Origin: Oscheius onirici
Taxonomy: Eukaryota > Nematoda > Chromadorea > Rhabditida > Rhabditidae
Reading direction: 5' to 3'
Length of the DNA: 64,000 bases
Assembly (NCBI GenBank): GCA_932521025.1
Contig: OW051468.1
Span: 5,766,064 to 5,830,063, forward strand
Positions 22,545 to 34,500 of the stretch are shown one piece after another. How positions within the stretch are numbered: position 1 is the first letter of the stretch; each line of letters begins with the position of its first letter. Both the position numbers and the translations under genes were made by a program. The notes under the pieces were generated by a model. The model searched no databases and was not told the DNA's origin. It saw only the letters and a list, made by a program, of their open reading frames with translations.

Positions 22545-23924
22545 CGTGGACGATCTTTTCTCACTGCATCAAAACAGACGGCGACTGCGCGAATATAGCA
22601 CGGCAGACTCTCTACTATAGTCAACTGGGACCGCGTTGCAAGCGCGCCCCTCGTGGCTCGAATCGAGTCTTGCCACGGGCCGGGCTACGGTAGACGAGAA
22701 GGCGCAGTCGAGTGGCAACAATCAGAGTAATCAGTTCCTTCTTGCCCTGTCCGATTCGGAGATAATCAGAGTGAGAGAAAAACAGACAACAGGTTTCGGA
22801 AAAGATTATTTTACAGTACAGGAAAAACATCTTCAATAACGTTTGATAGAAACCATTAATGAATTGAATTCTCCATTTTTACCGTCTAGAAGTGCTTCTC
22901 GAAGCAATGGAAAGCCTCTCTGCCATCAAATTTGCATCCATATCGATGCCGCTCAAACTGGCCCGATGTTACGGCACTTCCGGTGGGAACAAGCTGCCCT
23001 ATTGATTGATAGGAGACATCTTCCTTCTTCTAGTTTCGTTTCGTTTTGAATTTTTTTTATTGTTTATTTGGTGAAAAGCCTAGTCTAAAAGAAGAAAACT
23101 GAAAGAGAAAGCCTTTTCCTAAGAAATCAAGAAAAAGCGCGCAAATGCAGTATTTGAATTTCTTAATTTCCATTTTTTTTTGTAAACTCCAGTTTTCCAC
23201 AATTTTTGCTCGTTTTTATGTGAAGTTTGATGATATTTTTTGTCACAAAACTGGTAGGGAAAATATTGGTTGTTTACCGATAAGCTGAAAGCAGGCGTGA
23301 AAGAAAATAAATACGAGAAGACTGCAGAGACAATGTACTTTTTGCCCGAATCGCAGCAATTTTGGCTTTGTTTTCCGATAGAAAGTTAGAAAAAGATGTA
23401 TAGACTGTATATCTGTTCATTTCATTATTAGACATCTAAACTATTAAAGCGCTGTGGCATCTGTCTCTAATTTTTAGAATGTTTGTTTGTCCATGGCTAC
23501 GAGAATCGTCGTAGCAAGCCTAGAGTTGTCAGGATTAGATACCATGTCACCTTTGAACTTGGAGTTGTGCAGTTTTTTGCTTCTACTATGGAGGCAAATA
23601 GAAGCCTTTAGAAAACGGTAAAGAGCGGGCAGAAAACTTTTACGCTACGACGCGACGAAGTCGTCTGGTTGTATTCATGAAAAATCAAGATCTTGATGAA
23701 ATGATGGCTCTATTGGCTTCCTAGCTGTATTGTCTCAAGTTTCGATACTCTTCTTCAGTTTTTGTCGTATTTTTCTTTAGAAAACCCCTCATTGGTCACC
23801 GTCAATTTCACCAGCTCTCGGAGTGTTGCTCTTTCAACCTCTTTTAATATCCTTTTTAGCTGCAAAGTCATTTTTCAGGGTGTTTATGAAATTAACTTCT
23901 TCATAATGTATCATGCTTCCCCAG
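22545..23924. promoter_or_regulatory. Divergent region upstream of CRTC and RasGAP
   Basis: The CRTC promoter should lie just above 22545. A GC-rich patch (about 22630-22720) stands out. The start of the RasGAP gene must lie somewhere in 23400-23925 but no initiator exon could be fixed; T-rich acceptors occur at about 23780, 23860 and 23922. A fragment near 23447-23500 (AAAGCGCTGTGGCATCTGTC) resembles the SINE-like family. Nothing else is supported. Confidence 0.4.
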
Positions 23925-26900
23925 GTGGTGTCTTTAACCAACACCCCAAACGGTTCACATTCGGGCGGCGAAGATTTCTGCGATAGCTCGTCCTCGGGCA
24001 GCAACTCTCGACTGCTCCATCAGGTTCGTCTGCTTCTTTTTCTGTGAAATGTACCTTTTTCAGTCCTGTCCCCCCACTTCCTCCAACTCTTCCTGGTTCC
24101 ACGGAACACTCAGCAGGATAGAAGCCGATCATATTTTAATGGTTTGCATATTTTTTTGGTTTTTAACTTCAAACTCACAATTCAGGACAGTACACCTGGG
24201 TCCTTTTTAGTTCGACAGCAAGATCCGTCTAGGTTTTATATCGACATTGCCACTGCAAAAGGAGTTGAGCACCATCCGTAAGTCCTCAGTTTTTTTAGAT
24301 TTCAAGGTCAAATGATTTCAGTGTGAAGCGTCTTGGACGGCAGTATTTTTATAGTGGAAAATGTTATTCGTCGCTGAGCGACCTGGTCACATTATTCAAC
24401 GAGCGAGGAGGAGAGGCTGTAACTACCAGTCAGTACAAGTCCAGCAGTTCCCAAAGTCTTGTAAGTTTCAGTCCCTTTTTGACTAAATTCTTGAAATTTT
24501 CAGGAAGAAGATGATCTCACGCGCTATATAGCCCAATCCTCATACAATGGCGATCCAATCAGCAACGAACTGAGGCAAGAAAATGTCTATTTGTCATATT
24601 TCGATATTTTAGTACCTACACAGGAGATGTGATTACCCTGCTTGAGAAGCCGGATGCCGAGTGGGCTTTGGCCAAAAACAACAGAACCAACGAGATTGGC
24701 TACGTACCATCATATATTTTGGTCCGACTGGTATCGTTTCAATCACTTTTTGTGAACAAAACAAGTTTAGATTGATGACATTGAAGATCTAGCTCAAATA
24801 GCCTACACACATGGTCCCGAGGTGTCAGATGTTCTTCATCAGATGAGAATCTGTCGGGGAAGCTTTCTAATACGACCCTCCTCACGCGGAACCGATAGCT
24901 GGGCCATTCTTGTGAATGTCGGGAACGATCAAGTGAAAAAGTTCCTAGTCAAGCAGGCACAGGATGATCAGGGCGGCTGGATTCTGTCCGGGAGGCGGTT
25001 TCCCAGTGTACAACACATCATTGACAGGTATACTTGGGCACCGAGCCGGCTCAAATCTGGCGGTTTTTTTGCGATTTTCTCCAAATCTGATTCAATTTTC
25101 TCGATTTTTTTTCTCAGACATTGGATACTGCTTTGTTGACTTCTAACAAACAAGAAATTGGAATTTAAATTAGTAATTTTCGAGAAAAATGGAAAATGTG
25201 CCGGCTCGAGCTGCCGAGCTTTTCCATTTTTCTCGAAAATTACTAATTTAAATTCCAATTTCTTGTTTGCTAGAAGTCAACAAAGCAGTAACAAATGTCT
25301 GGAAAAAAAATCGAGAAAATTGAATCAGATTTGGAGAAAATCGCAAAAAAAACCGCCAGGTTTGAGCCGGCTCGGTGCCCAAGTATATTGACAGGTATTT
25401 TTTCTTTTTTTTTCCTTTAAAAGCTTGTGACTAAAATTTGAGTCTGATCTAGAACAAGTCAAAACCAAAAGCTACGTGGTTTGCGTTGCATAAAGTTGAA
25501 TTCACCAAATCGCATTCAAAGGTGAAAATATGCATGCATTTCGAATGAGGGAAAACTAGTCGATGTTTTTATATGATGACTTGCAGATACTGCTACCATC
25601 CGATTCTCAACGATGTTCGACTCTGCCACGCGGTTCTAGTCGAACGAAATCGAACGAAAAGTCGCTCGCTATCTGCCAGTTCCGATGTTTCGCCAGAAGA
25701 AGAAGCCAAAGTGTTCCCAGTATCTTCAGAACCGGCTCAGAATATTGCTTCCGTGACGGCGCTTCGAAAATGTAAGTTTGGAATCTTTTTCATAGTTTAT
25801 TTCATTCTTAGCAAGAGACGATAAGCCGTGGAAGATGTGCTATCTGACGCTACGTAATGATCCACATGGAAGTTGTCAGCTGATTATAACCAACGATGCC
25901 GAGGTATATTTTTTATTTCATTTTCCGAAGGGATTTCTGTTTTTAGCATCAAAAAGTGCGAAGCGTCTACAAATTACCATTCTGCATATTGTACAATTTG
26001 GAAGAATCGGTTTTCGAACAAGAAGGATGTTTTTATCTGTCGCCAACGGATATTCATTGTCCTGGAACTTATATTTGCATTCAGCCATTCTTCAGATTCG
26101 CCGAATGGATTTCCCATTTGCGGTACCAACTTTGTGGCGAATCCTTCATGTTTGGGCTGTTTCAGATCTCGAGTACAAGCATTGCGGATAGGCGATTTGC
26201 CTTTATTTGACGGCTTCCGTTTTGAACTGCCCGAAGCGCCAGCGATAGCCCTCTGGAAGATACATCTGGATAAGTTTGAGTACGTTTCAACCTTTTTTTT
26301 GGCTTGTATCGACTGATTTAGGTCAGATACGTTGAAAATGGATAATATCTATTCGGCAAATGTTACCGTGAACGGCATCAAGGTATGGAAACTCTTTTTG
26401 GTACATGTCAAGTTACAGGTATGCTCGAGCCAGATGCTGACGCCAAGCACCAACCGCGCAATTCCTGCCATCATATTCGATTCGTCGTTTGTAATTCCAT
26501 TCGCTCCATGTATCAATTCGTCAGTTCAAGTTAACATTGTTAGTCATCAAAAGGGTAAAAACGGTCAGTTCTTTTTAACTTTTTTTTTACCTTACCCGTC
26601 CGAAAGGCATATTTCCCCATCCGAACCAGTCCGTCCACTCTCAAGGAAAGTTTTCATCATTTTACTTCATGCTGGTCTTTATCATGAAAATGAACAAAGC
26701 GGAAAGCTGAACGTTTTCTTTAGCTTCGGGCTTTTGTAAAGAAGGCTTTACTTTACCTCACTCGTCCGAACCTTATTTACAAAGTCTGAACAGCCTATTT
26801 TGAATAAATAGCATCACAATCATCTAGTTTTAGTTTTCAGACTTGTAAGGTGCAACAGGTTTACTTTTCCTTACCCGTCCGAAATATCTTGGAATTGCCA

Positions 26901-28582
26901 TCAACTACCAGTTTTCGCTAATTGCTTTCGACTCGGACTGTTGGATTTCAATATCGCTCTACCGGGACAGAATTGCTACCAAGTATCGTCTCGTCTTCTT
27001 CACTAGACGTTCTGCTTTTCCCAAGAAGACGGAATCACAGCAGTTCAACTCTACCACCAGTCGTTGCAACAGCGGATCCCGATCCACCTAGCACTGAAGA
27101 AGCTCGGATCGTACTCTTCATCTACGAAACACGCCTGGGAACGCGTAGATCAACTCCCTCTCGACGACGCCCTGGACAAGCGCGAGAGGTACTGTTCCAC
27201 TTTCCGAGGAATTTACAGCACCGCCATGGTCTGTCCGAAGAGCCGCTCTTGTCGAATATAGACTTGATACAGCGAATAAAAAACCAGGTTGATGGACAAT
27301 CCTGAAGAATTCACCATCTGAATGAACTCCTCTCTGTTAGCAGACTCTTTGGACGGCTATATGTTTTTCGGGCGGGTAAATTTTTCTTTGGACGGGTAAG
27401 GTAAAGAACAATCGATGCGAGATTTAGTTATCCACTTGATAGCTTAAAACCTTGCTCATTCATTGTCTCAAATTATCTCTTTCAGTTCGTCCATTCACAG
27501 TCTCTCCACTGATGCAGATGCCCCTATCCGACACGACGAAATACACTTTGAGCAACGGAATCTGTCTCCGGATGTCCTGTTCTCGAATATCCGTGCTCTC
27601 CGAGGAGGACTATCTGTCGGTTCAGGACTGGATAGAGTTAGTTCTGAATTCTACTAGCGCATAAACAAGACATTTTAGAACATATCCTATGGATTTTCTC
27701 GAATACGTCTCGGACAACCTTTCGACCCAGGACCGTAGTCTCTTCAGCCAGTGTATTGTCTGCCATCTCTTCCTTCAACCCAAGAAACTTCTCGATCTTG
27801 TTGAGTTAGTCTTAATTTATCAATTTATTTACCTAAAATGCTGCTTCAGAGCTGTCTTGACGCCGACTCTCGCGAATTCCGCCGCGGAAAGTGCTCTCCG
27901 ACAGGATTCTCTGGCCACAAGCTTGATTTCGCAGCTGCTACGAGTAGCCATCCGCTCTGAACTGGAGAAGGTTATTGACGCGAGAGGATTGTCAACTAAT
28001 AAGCTGGCGGATGTGAGTTCTTATTATTTTTGTTCCAAAACCTGTCTTCAGGCCCACGATATCGAGTTCATAGTGTTGAGGATAATTGGGCTCTGTCAAA
28101 TGAAGATTGTGACTCAGCTTCTTCAAATAGTCAAATCCGTGGCCGAGAGACGTTTTCCCAACGATCCGCAAGCCGTTCGTCGAATCCTCTGCACCGTGCT
28201 AATTCTTCGCTTCACCAATCCCGTCATCTTGACCAAATTCAACAGTTTGTTCTATTTTGTATCCTCTTAATCAAAAACTGTAGGTCTTCCGGTTGGACAG
28301 GCTGTAGCGAAAGGAGTGCAGGCGGCCGCAAACTCGATATGTGCAAAGTTTCCAGATCGGGATGAATATCAGCACACGGCCTCTCTACGACGCTTTTTCG
28401 ATGAAATGAGCACTGTACAGTGCCTTCCGAAGGAATCCGCCCCCCGTCCTGCTCATTTCGACTGGCTAGCCATCGCCTGCCATCTCATTCACTCAACAAT
28501 CAGCTCACGTCCAAAAGAAACTCTGCCACATGTGCCTGCCGACATTTTACGGGTTTTCCATGCTCATCGTGCCCAGAATTAA
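23925..28582 (+). CDS. RASA1: RASA1-like Ras GTPase-activating protein (SH2-SH3-SH2-PH-C2-RasGAP); 5' end unresolved
   Basis: A signalling protein that docks on phosphotyrosines and stimulates GTP hydrolysis by Ras. Domains in order: SH2-1 (SSWFHGTLSRIEADHIL, PGSFLVRQQ; 24080-24470), SH3 (TGDVITLLEKPDAEWALAK, GYVPSYIL), SH2-2 (CRGSFLIRPSSRGTDSWAI, RRFPSVQHIID), PH (from about 25800, DKPWKMCYLTLR), C2 (IYSANVTVNGIKV...) and the GAP domain (27690-28582). The GAP domain shows an Arg in SALRQDSLATSL at the arginine-finger position, ILRFTNPVILTK in place of the usual FLRxxxPA block, and LRRFFDEMSTVQCLP near the end. SH2-SH3-SH2 is unique to p120 RasGAP. The first coding exon is not identified, and exon joins between 26560 and 27690 are uncertain. 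A foldback element sits at the exon end at 25027. Confidence 0.85.
25020..25398. mobile_element. Foldback element with target duplication at a RasGAP 5' splice site
   Basis: An inverted repeat of 355 bp (25032-25386) has arms of about 175 bp meeting near 25210 with only a few mismatches. The ends read ACTTGGGCACCGAGCCGGCT inward. Both flanks carry ATTGACAGGTAT (25020-25031 and 25387-25398), a 12-bp target duplication that contains the exon end and donor (GACAG|GTAT). The first copy is used in frame: ...VQHIIDR joins to YCYHPILND. Using the second copy would add the hairpin and reach a stop. No coding capacity is seen in the element. Confidence 0.9.
26586..27409. repeat. CCTTACCCGTCCGAA motif in direct and inverted copies
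   Basis: The motif occurs at 26589-26604, in altered form at 26750-26770, again at 26866-26884, and inverted at 27387-27409 (TTTGGACGGGTAAGGTAAAG), with a weaker inverted copy at 27367-27380. The outer copies would be terminal inverted repeats of about 20 bp bounding 0.8 kb, which would include part of the C2-GAP linker exons of RasGAP. It may be one or more small elements in neighbouring introns. Confidence 0.5.
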
Positions 28583-29154
28583 CTGGTTCCTCCGTGCCTT
28601 TCTATACGTTTACATGATGTACACACAAGTACTGGTTTTACCTCTTCAGGTGTTACTGCTACCTCTCCCTCTCGTTTGAATCTTTTTGTAAATCCCGAAT
28701 TGGTCTCAAAATCTCTGTAACTTTCATACCCGTCAGTGTGCTCCCTCCTTTAAATTTAGTTGGTAACACTCACCTTTGTCTTACATATTGCAAATTTTAA
28801 CGTTGTCTCCCGTGGATGTAGCTACTTCTCGAATTTACCTACAATCTACCCCGGTCAACCCTTTCTTAATATTCCCTCCGTCCCGTCTAATTCGAACTAA
28901 GTAATTGCCTGAGATTTATTGTTGTTCCTTCCATCATCATAAGTGAACAGATGGGGAATTTTGAATTCTTTGTCAGTTCTAACGACCACTGTAATTTTGC
29001 TTGTGACTTAAAGATGCATAAAGTAAATATGATTTTAATGGAAAAGCGAGTGTTTTTGCAAAGCCCAAGCGCGCTCCGCTGACAGTTGTTGTTTAGTCGG
29101 TCCTTATCAACACTGACCTTGCTTTGGCTGGTGCTGGATCGTTTCTCCGTCAAA
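28583..29154. other. Intergenic region between RasGAP and ESD
   Basis: RasGAP 3' flank and ESD upstream region. Pyrimidine-rich with no reading frame. An acceptor-like TTGTTGTTTAG ends at 29095, 60 bp before the ESD start. Confidence 0.45.
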
Positions 29155-30335
29155 ATGGCCGAACTTATCCAAAATATCCGATGCTTCAAGGGATTTCAGC
29201 GCGTTTACAAGCACAAAAGGTTGGTCTTTCTTGTACAGAAAAAGGAGAATTTGATGGAAAAATATAAGTCATTTAATTGTTTCAGCACGGCCCTGAACTG
29301 TGAGATGTCTTTTGGAGTCTATGTCCCAGATCATGCTGAGAACGAGAAACTTGGTGCAATCGTCTACTTGTCGGGTAGGTTCAGAAAGTCGAACCAGAGC
29401 CAAGAATATTTAGGTCTGACCTGTACCCATGCAAATGTCATGGAAAAATCTGGAATGCAGCGGCTGGCCAGTCAGTATCGAGTTCTGTTCGTCCATCCCG
29501 ACACATCGCCCAGAGGAGTGGATGTCCCTGGAGACAGCGACAGCTGGGACTTTGGAAAAGGTTGGATTATTTCGGACCTTATTTACTTTTTCTAATCAAG
29601 GAGCCGGATTCTATGTCGACGCTACGGAAGAACCATGGTCAAAACACTACAAGATGTACAGCTACGTCTCCAAAGAACTCGTGGATCTTCTTCCTACACT
29701 GGTTCCGATCGATACTGAATATACTGGTGAGATCAGAATGAGTCATTTCTTGTTCTATAACTCCTCAGTATATATTTTCTCTTGGTCAACCTTCTTTTCC
29801 ACCATCGTTTCTTGTCGCTCTATTCATTTGTTTTTTACAGATACGTTTTTTGGATATGAACCAGTGGATCTCTTCCTCATACTGTTCATTTCAGGAATTC
29901 TCGGACACTCGATGGGAGGACATGGCGCTATTACCATCGGTCTGAAGAACCCTGACCGTTTCAAGACCATCTCCGCCTTCGCTCCCATCTCTCACCCGAC
30001 CAACTGTCCTTGGGGAAAGAAGGCCCTCACCGGCTATCTGGGTATTTTACATAGACAATAATGAAGGAATGAAAAGTTTAGGACCTGACGAAAGCACCTG
30101 GAAGCAGTATGATTCGGCCCTCTTGATCAAGTCCTACGACGGTCCCGAGAGGAAGATTCTCGTCGATCAGGGAGCTGCCGACAATTTTCTGTCCGGCGGT
30201 CAGCTTCAGCCAGAATCTTTGCTCTCTACTGGAAAGGTCAAGGTAGAGGTCAGGAGCCAAGAAGGATACGATCACAGCTACTACTTTATCAGTACTTTCC
30301 TCGAGGATCACTTCCGTCATCATTTGGGTCTTTAA
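29155..30335 (+). CDS. ESD: S-formylglutathione hydrolase (esterase D)
   Basis: A cytosolic serine hydrolase that splits S-formylglutathione to formate and glutathione, the last step of glutathione-dependent formaldehyde removal. The mature chain starts MAELIQNIRCFKGFQRVYKH. Family signatures: YLSGLTCTHANVMEKSG, HPDTSPRG, GKGAGFYVDATEEPW, the nucleophile elbow GHSMGGHGA (Ser in about 29911-29937), SAFAPISHPTNCPWGKKA, the acidic residue region VDQGAADNFL and the catalytic His in EGYDHSYYFI. It ends FRHHLGL, stop 30333-30335. The length, about 280 residues, is normal for the family. An upstream in-frame extension lacks an ATG. Confidence 0.95.
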
Positions 30336-30398
30336 AAGTGCTTTCAATAAAAGATTTACCATTCTTTGATGGTGGGAGCCGAGAAATAAAAAATAAAC

Positions 30399-30446
30399 CA
30401 GCCGTCTACGACGGCTGTCGCCGCCCTGGCGCCTGCGGCGCTCAGA
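30399..30446. terminator. Two adjacent GC-rich hairpins after ESD
   Basis: CAGCCGTCTACGACGGCTG (30399-30417) is a perfect 8-bp stem with a 3-nt loop. It is followed by CGCCGC...GCGGCG, a second stem. They lie about 65 bp after the ESD stop and after AATAAA sequences. They could shape the transcript end, or be part of a repeat. The role is inferred only. Confidence 0.3.
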
Positions 30447-30589
30447 AGTAGATAGATAGATATTTCATTTGCCATAAAGGACAAACATTTGGAAGGGGGT
30501 GGAGAGGAGGATAATATGACTTATGCAAACTTTTGAACGAAATGGTTCTGGGCACTACGGCTTTGCCATTGACCGGGACGTTTAGCCAC

Positions 30590-31472
30590 GGAAAAACGAT
30601 GATGCGAGCGCGAGCAGACCTCTCAATTTTAGCGCGAGCGCGAGCACGAGCAGATTTTTTGCTCGCATGCGAGCGCTCGCACTATGAACTGCTCGCGAGC
30701 GCGAGCAAAAACTTAGTGAAAAATGAAAAACAACGATTTTATTGTTTTGAAAAGAAGGACAACACAGTGTTAGGTTCTATGGAGAACAAAATAAATTTTC
30801 AGCCACTTTTGAGGAGGTGACTGTTAAGGTTAACAAACAAAACCATTTCAAGTTGTCTGAAGACAATTAACAAAAATCCGTCAAAGTTAAAACGAACTGG
30901 TATCGGGGGTTGAGAATCATCAGAATCTTGCGGAAATTCTGAGAATCCACGAAAGAGAGCAAAAGTGCTTCGTCAGCTATTAGTAGAGCAACAAGACGAT
31001 CTAGTTTTAATGACATCGACGACTGGCAGTCCCATTTTGTGAAAACTTCCGTAATTTTAAACTGCTATAAATTTTTACAATGAAAGATAAGGAATTTACC
31101 TGAGCAGGCGATTCAGGAAGAGGAGAACGTGTGCCAGGGATATTAAACTCTAATTTACGCTTTTTCGCATTGTTGTTGGCAACATCAGCTATTATCTACA
31201 ATATATACTTGAAAAATATGAAATGAGATTGTTCTAACCTTATCGAATTCAGTCCTATGCTTTGTGCTGAGATGTCCCATTCGTGAAGTAGTTGTTCTTC
31301 CTATTTTAGCCATCGTATGGCCACAAATTTTACATTTGTACTTGTCTTCGCCGCATTCTTCGAAATATGGATCATATTGCTCGCAGCTTGCTCGCGAGCA
31401 CAACTCTGCTCGCACCGCGAGCGCGAGCATTTTCAAATTTTGTGCTCGCATGCGAGCGCTCGCCCAACCCTG
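30590..31472. mobile_element. hAT-like element remnant with GC-rich subterminal repeats
   Basis: Two clusters of the short motif GCGAGCGCGAGC and its complement lie at 30600-30714 and 31378-31470, including GCTCGCATGCGAGCGCTCGC in both. The right end, read inward from 31472, is CAGGGTTGGGCGAGCG, which has the CAGGG...GGGC form of hAT termini. Subterminal motif clusters and a BED finger (next entry) are hAT traits. The left terminus is not recognisable, no target duplication is seen, and no dimerisation (hATC) domain is present, so this is a remnant or non-autonomous copy. Confidence 0.5.
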
Positions 31473-31592
31473 TGCAGAACTCCACACCTGCCCTGAGTGA
31501 GTCTCTCTTTCTCCACCGTCCGATATAAACTGGGTATCAAGACAAGAGTAGTCTAACTTTGAGGGACTGATCAGTTTGCTCGAAATGTACAT
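31185..31592 (-). CDS. BED-type zinc-finger open frame
   Basis: The frame encodes a zinc-finger segment, KYKCKICGHTMAKIG followed by MGHLSTKHR, with the C-x2-C...H-x4-H spacing of BED fingers, about residues 78-112. BED fingers bind DNA and are common in hAT transposases and in host genes derived from them. The upstream half is translated from the GC-rich subterminal repeat (ALAVRAELCSRASC) and is probably not genuine. No stop-free transposase core follows. It is most likely a fragment of the hAT-like element. Confidence 0.35.
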   Translation of the reverse strand: MYISSKLISPSKLDYSCLDTQFISDGGERETHSGQVWSSAQGWASARMRAQNLKMLALAVRAELCSRASCEQYDPYFEECGEDKYKCKICGHTMAKIGRTTTSRMGHLSTKHRTEFDKVRTISFHIFQVYIVDNS

Positions 31593-34500
31593 GTGGAGAG
31601 ACGCTTATTAACTTCCATTCCCTTCTTCAGATTTGATACCTGAAAACGAAAGAGCAGAAAGACGAAAGTATCAATGCCTGTGAATCACTGTCAGTAATTT
31701 TAGCGCGAGAGAGAACTATCAGCCTTCCCTAGCAATCCAAGAGTCTCCAAGAGCTATACCAAACACCGCTGTGGACTCGAGGAGGTACCCAAAGAACAGG
31801 GGAAGACCGAGCATGACACCTTGTTTCGAAGGCTGTCAGCTGTAGCGGATTCAAAACTGACTGTCACATTGCCGTCTCTCTACTTTTCAAAAGAACGCAG
31901 GTGTCTGTGGCGCAAGGTACTGGTCGCATTATCAACTGTCAGTGTCTAGTGTAACTGTACTGTCGAATAGAAAAAGTAGAAAGGCTTGACCTTTTAGAGA
32001 GTAGAAGAAGCCATCAGTGCAGCAGGAGACCTGGAGCTAGAGTAGTTCCTGGAGACTACTTTAATTTAGAATCGACTTGTCAGAACTTGTTAAGTTTGAA
32101 CAAAATGCCCTAATCCCATATGTTTTGTGCAAATCTCAAAATAGAGGAGGGTGAACAAAACATAATGCTTGTGAGGCTTTTCTTGATCTCTTTGGTGCGT
32201 TTCGTTTGGTTGGCTAGTACAATGAGCTTTTTTTACCAATCAATCCAGTATTTCCGATCCTCTGACGATGGACAGAATTGATCTCCATGAAGTTATGCCG
32301 AAGAACACCTACTGCTTATAGTTGTTCATAGGTCCCTGCTATTTCCAACCTTATAAACTAAATTAGTCCATATTCTGCTCGCTAGCCGTTAGTCACTTAA
32401 CGGCAAGATTAATTTGATCAAGAGGAGCAGACATTCGCATCTTGCAGTCTCTGATCAGAACTCTCGAATGACGCCCCCGAAAAAGCTCCTGACGTATCCA
32501 GAGAACCGGGCCTAATTTGTATAATAATGAGACCACGTGGATCCCTATTCTTGTACTAAAGTGAAACACCTCCCCTGGGCCCACTGCTGCCCGAATAACA
32601 TTGCGTCATTCAGTGCAAGTCGGCCCTAAAAAAGGACTGCGGCTGCTATCACGCGCATACCGTAGATGATGGATTTGGACTTTTCTGAAGTTCCGGAAGC
32701 GAAGTCACATGACTCTGTCTTCAAGACCGCTGATGGGAGAGAAAAGGCTGAAACGCGTGACGTGAAGTTTGCAGATGGGCCGTGTGACGATAGTACTGTT
32801 TCTCCCTCTCTTACTCTTTCTACTAGACCAATGTTCAAAGGAAGATCTGTCCAGAACTCCAAACGATCAAACGCTGGTCATCTGGAAGATGTCCATTTGT
32901 TTCTTGAAGGTTCTCCGATAGCATTGGGACAAGTCTTCCCAACAGACTTGGGTTTCAGGCTGTTTCTCTTACGTCGTTCTTGCGGGTGAGACAAACTATT
33001 CAGTAGGATACGGCCGATTTACCGGACAGGATCTTTTCTCCCCTGATCTGAGCAATCTTTTGACTTTGCATGACTCTCTAATGTTCTTAGATCAGTAATA
33101 TCTTGGTATCGGAAGACTAGTTGGTTTGTGTCGTGTTCTGCATACTAATGTTTCTGATCTCTTGACTTACTCTGCAGATCTGTTTTAACAGTATTTTTAA
33201 TTCTCACGGAATTCAACACAACGCACACTTTTTTGTCAGATCTCCCGGTTCCGCTTGTCTAATGCATAAACACCTTTTTCGCCTTTGGGTTGTAGACGTC
33301 AGACGACCTACAGCGTTTTTTTACTAAACTATTGTTTCCCCACTACCTCTGATCCAGACCTCAACTCTATGTTTCAGTCCAAACCAGCTTATTGTTAGCG
33401 TTTTCCTTACCATTCTATAATCTCTGGTTATCAGGGACACAACAGGTGACCTATCCTGTGCTTCCGTTCCTACTACCGTTCTCGTTCTTTGGAATTCTTG
33501 GCGCGTATGGCGCGGCAACATAACATCTTTTTCCTGCAATCACGCGTAAGCGCGAGAAAGATTGATAACCTGGGGTTGAGGAAATAACACCTTTTACTTT
33601 CCTTTTTGTACTTTTGGAAGCCCCTTCAGATGTGAACGACTATTTAGAGTCGAAAATGTGGCGAGAGGGAACGGAAGGCCCGTCGACGACATTTCCTCCA
33701 CCCACAGACTAACGCGATATGCTACTTCCGAGCACAATAACAGATGAGGGATAATGGGTTCAAAAAGGAGAGATCCTGTTGTAAACACAATCGCAAAACG
33801 GGTTATGAATGACGTCCATTCTTTTGGAAGAGAGCACAGTTGTCCTATATGTGCCACAGTCTTTATGATTGATGCTGAATTCCCTTGAATTCAAATCCGA
33901 GCCGTAGAAATATATCTCTTCGGAGCTCAAGTCTCTCCTGTGGTTCTCTGTAATTTTCCAATTACAGTATCATAACATAACATCTTGATATTTTGAAGCA
34001 GCGATTTCTTTGAGTCTTCCGAATTTCCTGACTCTAGTGTCCATGCGACGAGAACAAGATCTCTGTTCGTATTAGTATTCTCCAGTTGGGAGAACCGGCT
34101 GACAAGCATCCGTGACTTCCACATGGGGTCATGTTCTGGTTTGACCTCTACCCCTGACCTTAGTCGAAGAGTATATAAACCATTCTGTACTCTGAAGCTT
34201 TGCCCACATTTTCTGTCATAATCAGATTTAGACCCCTCTACTATTAATATGTTCTCTTCCTCCTTCCAGTCCCCCCTTTAAATTCTCTTCGAAACGACTG
34301 GTTAATTTCAGTCCTTTGCGAATAATTGCTCTTTTGGCTGCTGCTCCCGTAACCTTTCTTTAAAACACAAAACAGATTCTCCTGAGAGAGACTTGTTCTC
34401 TCATATAATGGATTCTTCTGGGTCGGCGATCTGTTATACAACTCTCAAAGACTCTGACTCAATTTGTCGCTTGAAATAGTCCACCCACGTGGAAAATACT

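Noticed and set aside
32666-32989. 107-codon open frame in the gene-poor region
   Set aside because: No domain, no splice context and no flanking gene signals; the length is within what chance gives in 5 kb.
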